In this document: piece after piece, positions 5,360 to 7,291 of the stretch
Layout: the number at the start of each line of letters is the position of its first letter
Position numbering within the stretch: the first letter of the stretch is position 1
Assembly (NCBI GenBank): GCA_903912585.1
Contig: CAIWHY010000031.1
Coordinates: 1-7,291 of the forward strand
DNA: 7,291 nt
Direction of reading: 5' to 3'
Origin: an uncultured Thermoleophilia bacterium
GTDB taxonomy: Bacteria > Actinomycetota > Thermoleophilia > UBA2241
Translations under genes and position numbers: made by a program
Notes under the pieces: model-generated
Seen by the model: only the letters and a program-made list of their open reading frames with translations
Database searches by the model: none
Told to the model about the DNA's origin: nothing

Positions 5360-5893
5360 CTAGAGGCCGCGAACGGCGTCGGCCACGACCTGCTCCATGA
5401 CCTTCTCGCCGATCCAGCCGGTGTAGAGCTGCGCGACCTCGCCGTTGCCACGGATGACGGCGAGGATCGGCGGGTCGCTGACCTTGAGCTGCGTCAGCGT
5501 GTCGCCGAGCTCCGTCGTGCTGTGCGCTTCGAAGGACATGAACGAGGCGTCGGCCCCGTACTGCGCCTTGACGGTGTCGAAGTTCTGCACCATGGCCATG
5601 TCGTCGGCGGCGCCGTCCACGTACACGAGCAGGACGATCCCGCGGCCTTCCTGGAGACGGTCCTTGATGAAGGCCGGGGTCTCCGCGGTCGGCACGAGCT
5701 TGAGCGGCGCATAGCCCGTGATGCCGTAGCTGCTCACGGTGTTGTACGACGCCGGTGCCGGAAGCGGCGTGGCGGCGGCGGAGCCGACGGCGAACACGCG
5801 CACCGCGACGACACCGCCGAAGAGGCAGGCGCCGATCACGAGGATCAGGAGAGCGGTGATCAGGAACGATCTGTTGCGCCTCAGGATACCCAT
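5360..5893 (-). CDS. Membrane-anchored thioredoxin-fold protein lacking the CxxC
   Basis: A 177-residue protein. RRNRSF is followed by one hydrophobic segment (about 9-33), giving an N-in anchor with the rest outside the membrane; then an Ala/Pro linker (about 38-50) and a thioredoxin-like domain (about 72-177). The fold is read from the strand GIVLLVYVDG (85-94), the helix to about 110, a second strand ASFMSFEA (116-123), the cis-proline segment DPPILAVI (140-147), the GNGEVAQLYTGWI hairpin and the final helix. Where thioredoxins carry WCxxC this protein has DGAADDM; its only cysteine, Cys23, lies in the membrane segment. It therefore cannot do dithiol chemistry in the usual way and may be a structural or binding protein. 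The start is ATG at 5893-5891 with GGAGG five bases upstream; the frame extends to 6115 but without an RBS, and it would put charged sequence before the anchor. It probably has its own promoter (6094-6066). Confidence 0.8.
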   Translation of the reverse strand: MGILRRNRSFLITALLILVIGACLFGGVVAVRVFAVGSAAATPLPAPASYNTVSSYGITGYAPLKLVPTAETPAFIKDRLQEGRGIVLLVYVDGAADDMAMVQNFDTVKAQYGADASFMSFEAHSTTELGDTLTQLKVSDPPILAVIRGNGEVAQLYTGWIGEKVMEQVVADAVRGL

Positions 5894-5936
5894 GCCGGCC
5901 TCCGAAAGATTAGCTCCACCTTGCCGTGCTCGCGCT

Positions 5937-6050
5937 ATTCTCGAACCTGCTCTCGCAGGTGGGTGCTCTCCCGAGCCATCCACGGATGGCCCGAAGTGCG
6001 AGCTCCCGATGTGTTCGTGTTGGCTCGAGAATGTAACGAGGTCACGAACA
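5937..6050 (-). other. Structured leader candidate of the thioredoxin-like gene
   Basis: This region holds several inverted repeats, given in transcript order. CACGAACA-type arms: 6050-6043 pairs with 6019-6012 (8 bp), enclosing CTCG/CGAG. ATTCTCGA (6032-6025) pairs with TCGAGAAT (5944-5937). GGGCCATC (5991-range) pairs with GATGGCTC around CGTG (core 5990-5975). ACCTGC (5960-5955) and GCAGGT (5950-5945) form a stem capped by a GAGA (GNRA) tetraloop. The first two pairings compete, because the 6032-6025 arm sits inside the first hairpin. It matches no riboswitch class I can recognise, and it could be a cis-regulatory leader or chance. Confidence 0.4.
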
Positions 6051-6065
6051 AGGTCGAGCGGCGAT

Positions 6066-6094
6066 ATCCTAGCAAACGTCACCTGCTTCAACAA
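6066..6094 (-). promoter_or_regulatory. Candidate extended -10 sigma-A promoter for the thioredoxin-like gene
   Basis: The -35 is TTGTTG (6094-6089), followed by a 17-base spacer and the -10 TAGGAT (6071-6066) preceded by TGC (extended -10). Initiation is predicted near 6059, giving a leader of about 165 bases. The local sequence is AT-rich against a GC-rich background. Confidence 0.5.
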
Positions 6095-6160
6095 ACAAGT
6101 CGGCACCCCTTCCAAAACCTTGAGCGACTTTGGTGCCGGCGAGCCTGCGGGCAGAGATCA

Positions 6161-6179
6161 CGGCCGGGGATCCCGGCCG
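6161..6179 (-). terminator. GC-rich hairpin after aspS
   Basis: CGGCCGGGATCCCCGGCCG on the minus strand: an 8-base perfect stem (6179-6172 with 6168-6161) and a three-base loop, starting eight bases after the aspS stop. No U-run follows, as is common for hairpin terminators in high-GC actinomycetes. It could end aspS transcription before the separate promoter at 6094-6066. Confidence 0.5.
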
Positions 6180-6187
6180 GCGCGGCG

Positions 6188-7291
6188 TCAGCCCGGCTTG
6201 ACGCGGAGCTCCTTGAGCTGCTCCGCGGTCACGGCGCCGGGGGCGCCCGTCATCGGGTCGCCGCCGGACGACGTCTTGGGGAAGGCGATGACGTCGCGTA
6301 TCGAGTTCGCTCCGGCGAGGAGCATGAGGATACGGTCGAAGCCGAGACCGATGCCGCCGTGTGGCGGCGCCCCGTGCTCGAGCGCTTCGAGGAACCACCC
6401 GAAGGCGTCGTCGATGCGCTCGTCGCTCATGCCCAGAGCGCGCAGGATGCCGCGCTGGACGGCGGCGTCGTGGTTCCTCAGAGACCCCGAGCCGAGCTCG
6501 ACGCCGTTCAGGACGAGGTCGTACTGCGCGCCGCGGACCGCGAGGGGATCGCTCTCGAGGAGGCCCATCGTCGCCTCCGTCGGCAGGCTGAACGGGTTGT
6601 GCCCGTAGGTGAGCGTCCCGCTCTCCTTGTCGATCTCGAAGAGCGGGAACTCCTCGACCCAGAGCAGTGCCCAGCGGGAGCTCGGCGCGGGCTCGAGGAG
6701 GCCGATCAGCGCCAGGCGAAGCACGCCGAGCACCTCGGCCGCGACGAGGGCCTCGTCGGCGGCGAAGACCACGAGATCGCCCGGGTCGGCGCCGAGGCGG
6801 GCGACGAGCGCGGCCTGCTCGGCCTCGCTCAGGAACTTGACGATGGGGCCGCGCAGGGCGCGGCCCTCCTCGACGTAGACGTAGGCCATGCCCTTCGCGC
6901 CGTGCTCCTTGGCGAGGTCGGTGAGCTTGTCGATCTGCGCCCGGGACAGCGTGGCCCCGCCGGGCGCGCGCACGGCGCGCACCACCCCGCCGGACTCCAC
7001 GGCGCCGCGGAAGACCTGGAAACCGCTCTCCCGGAAGACCTCCGACAGGTCGGCGATCTCGAGTCCGTAGCGCAGGTCCGGCTTGTCGCTGCCGTAGCGC
7101 AGCATCGCCTCGTCGAACGAGAGGCACGGCAGCGGAAGCTCGAGCGGCCCCTCCCCCACGCCGTCGAAGATCGCTTTCATCAGCCCTTCGAGCAAAACGC
7201 GGATCTCCGGCACCGTGAGGAACGAGGTCTCGATGTCGATCTGCGTGTGCTCGGGCTGGCGGTCGGCGCGCAGGTCCTCGTCGCGGAAGCA
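6188..7291 (-). CDS. aspS: Aspartyl-tRNA synthetase (5' end cut by window)
   Basis: A cytoplasmic class II synthetase that attaches aspartate to tRNA-Asp. 367 C-terminal residues are present; the anticodon-binding domain and motif 1 lie beyond the right edge. The visible part opens with CFRDEDLRADRQPEHTQIDIE (motif 2 and the aspartate/ATP pocket). The bacterial GAD insertion follows, running roughly from DKPDLRYGLEIADL to VVFAADEA, and then RWALLWVEEFPLFE, GHNPFSLP, the QYDLVLNGVELGSGSLRNHD block, and motif 3 GIGLGFDRILMLL. It ends with RDVIAFPKTSSGGDPMTGAP, typical of bacterial AspRS. One small difference is His where E. coli has Phe in PEFTQID. The GAD insertion shows the bacterial rather than archaeal type. 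Whether it also charges tRNA-Asn cannot be judged from this part. A hairpin follows the stop. Confidence 0.98.
   Translation of the reverse strand, partial: CFRDEDLRADRQPEHTQIDIETSFLTVPEIRVLLEGLMKAIFDGVGEGPLELPLPCLSFDEAMLRYGSDKPDLRYGLEIADLSEVFRESGFQVFRGAVESGGVVRAVRAPGGATLSRAQIDKLTDLAKEHGAKGMAYVYVEEGRALRGPIVKFLSEAEQAALVARLGADPGDLVVFAADEALVAAEVLGVLRLALIGLLEPAPSSRWALLWVEEFPLFEIDKESGTLTYGHNPFSLPTEATMGLLESDPLAVRGAQYDLVLNGVELGSGSLRNHDAAVQRGILRALGMSDERIDDAFGWFLEALEHGAPPHGGIGLGFDRILMLLAGANSIRDVIAFPKTSSGGDPMTGAPGAVTAEQLKELRVKPG

Noticed and set aside
5935..5965. tRNA-like GGTTCGAGA segment in the leader
   Set aside because: The T-loop-like bases are not flanked by a matching T-stem, and no anticodon arm or CCA-side acceptor can be drawn.
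5894..6115. Upstream extension of the thioredoxin-like gene to 6115
   Set aside because: There is no RBS at the distal start, the added sequence is not protein-like, and it contains the probable promoter and leader repeats; ATG at 5893 has a good RBS and begins a normal membrane anchor.

Overview
The window is a compact, high-GC bacterial segment in which every gene I can support lies on the minus strand, so it is transcribed from right to left. GTG and TTG starts, 4-base stop/start overlaps, a SigB/SigF-type sigma factor next to a degenerate RsbW-like protein, and a clostridial/actinobacterial style Fe-S set (Rrf2-NifS-NifU-MnmA) suggest an actinomycete-like Gram-positive, perhaps a deep-branching class such as Thermoleophilia. 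That placement is inference. Nothing looks mobile: I see no IS element, integrase, CRISPR array, tRNA or rRNA.

Reading in transcription order: (1) 7291-6188, the C-terminal two thirds or so of aspartyl-tRNA synthetase (aspS, 5' end cut by the window), followed by a GC-rich hairpin. (2) 6187-5894, a 294-base gap with a good extended -10 promoter and a leader rich in inverted repeats, leading into (3) 5893-5360, a membrane-anchored thioredoxin-fold protein with no CxxC. Its stop codon is followed by three 18-base repeats that continue its reading frame. (4) 5187-2160, an Fe-S/sulfur-transfer operon: IscR-like Rrf2 repressor, cysteine desulfurase NifS, scaffold NifU and tRNA 2-thiouridylase MnmA. 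A candidate promoter and operator precede the Rrf2 gene. NifS would supply sulfur both for Fe-S assembly on NifU and for U34 thiolation by MnmA, while Rrf2 would sense cluster status. (5) 2099-1, a stress block: DUF948 (YtxG-like) and YtxH-like membrane proteins, a degenerate RsbW-type anti-sigma protein, and a SigB/SigF-family sigma factor cut by the left edge.

The most notable observation is the nifU/mnmA junction. The mnmA frame has no ATG, GTG or TTG between an upstream stop at 3566-3564 and a GTG at 3146 that lies after the PP-loop. The mnmA frame is exactly -1 relative to nifU, and nifU carries the slippery heptamer C_CCA_AAA at 3215-3209, right where recognisable MnmA sequence begins. 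This suggests a NifU-MnmA fusion made by -1 ribosomal frameshifting. The alternatives are a CTG start overlapping the nifU stop (CTGA), or a one-base sequence error hiding a plain gene fusion.
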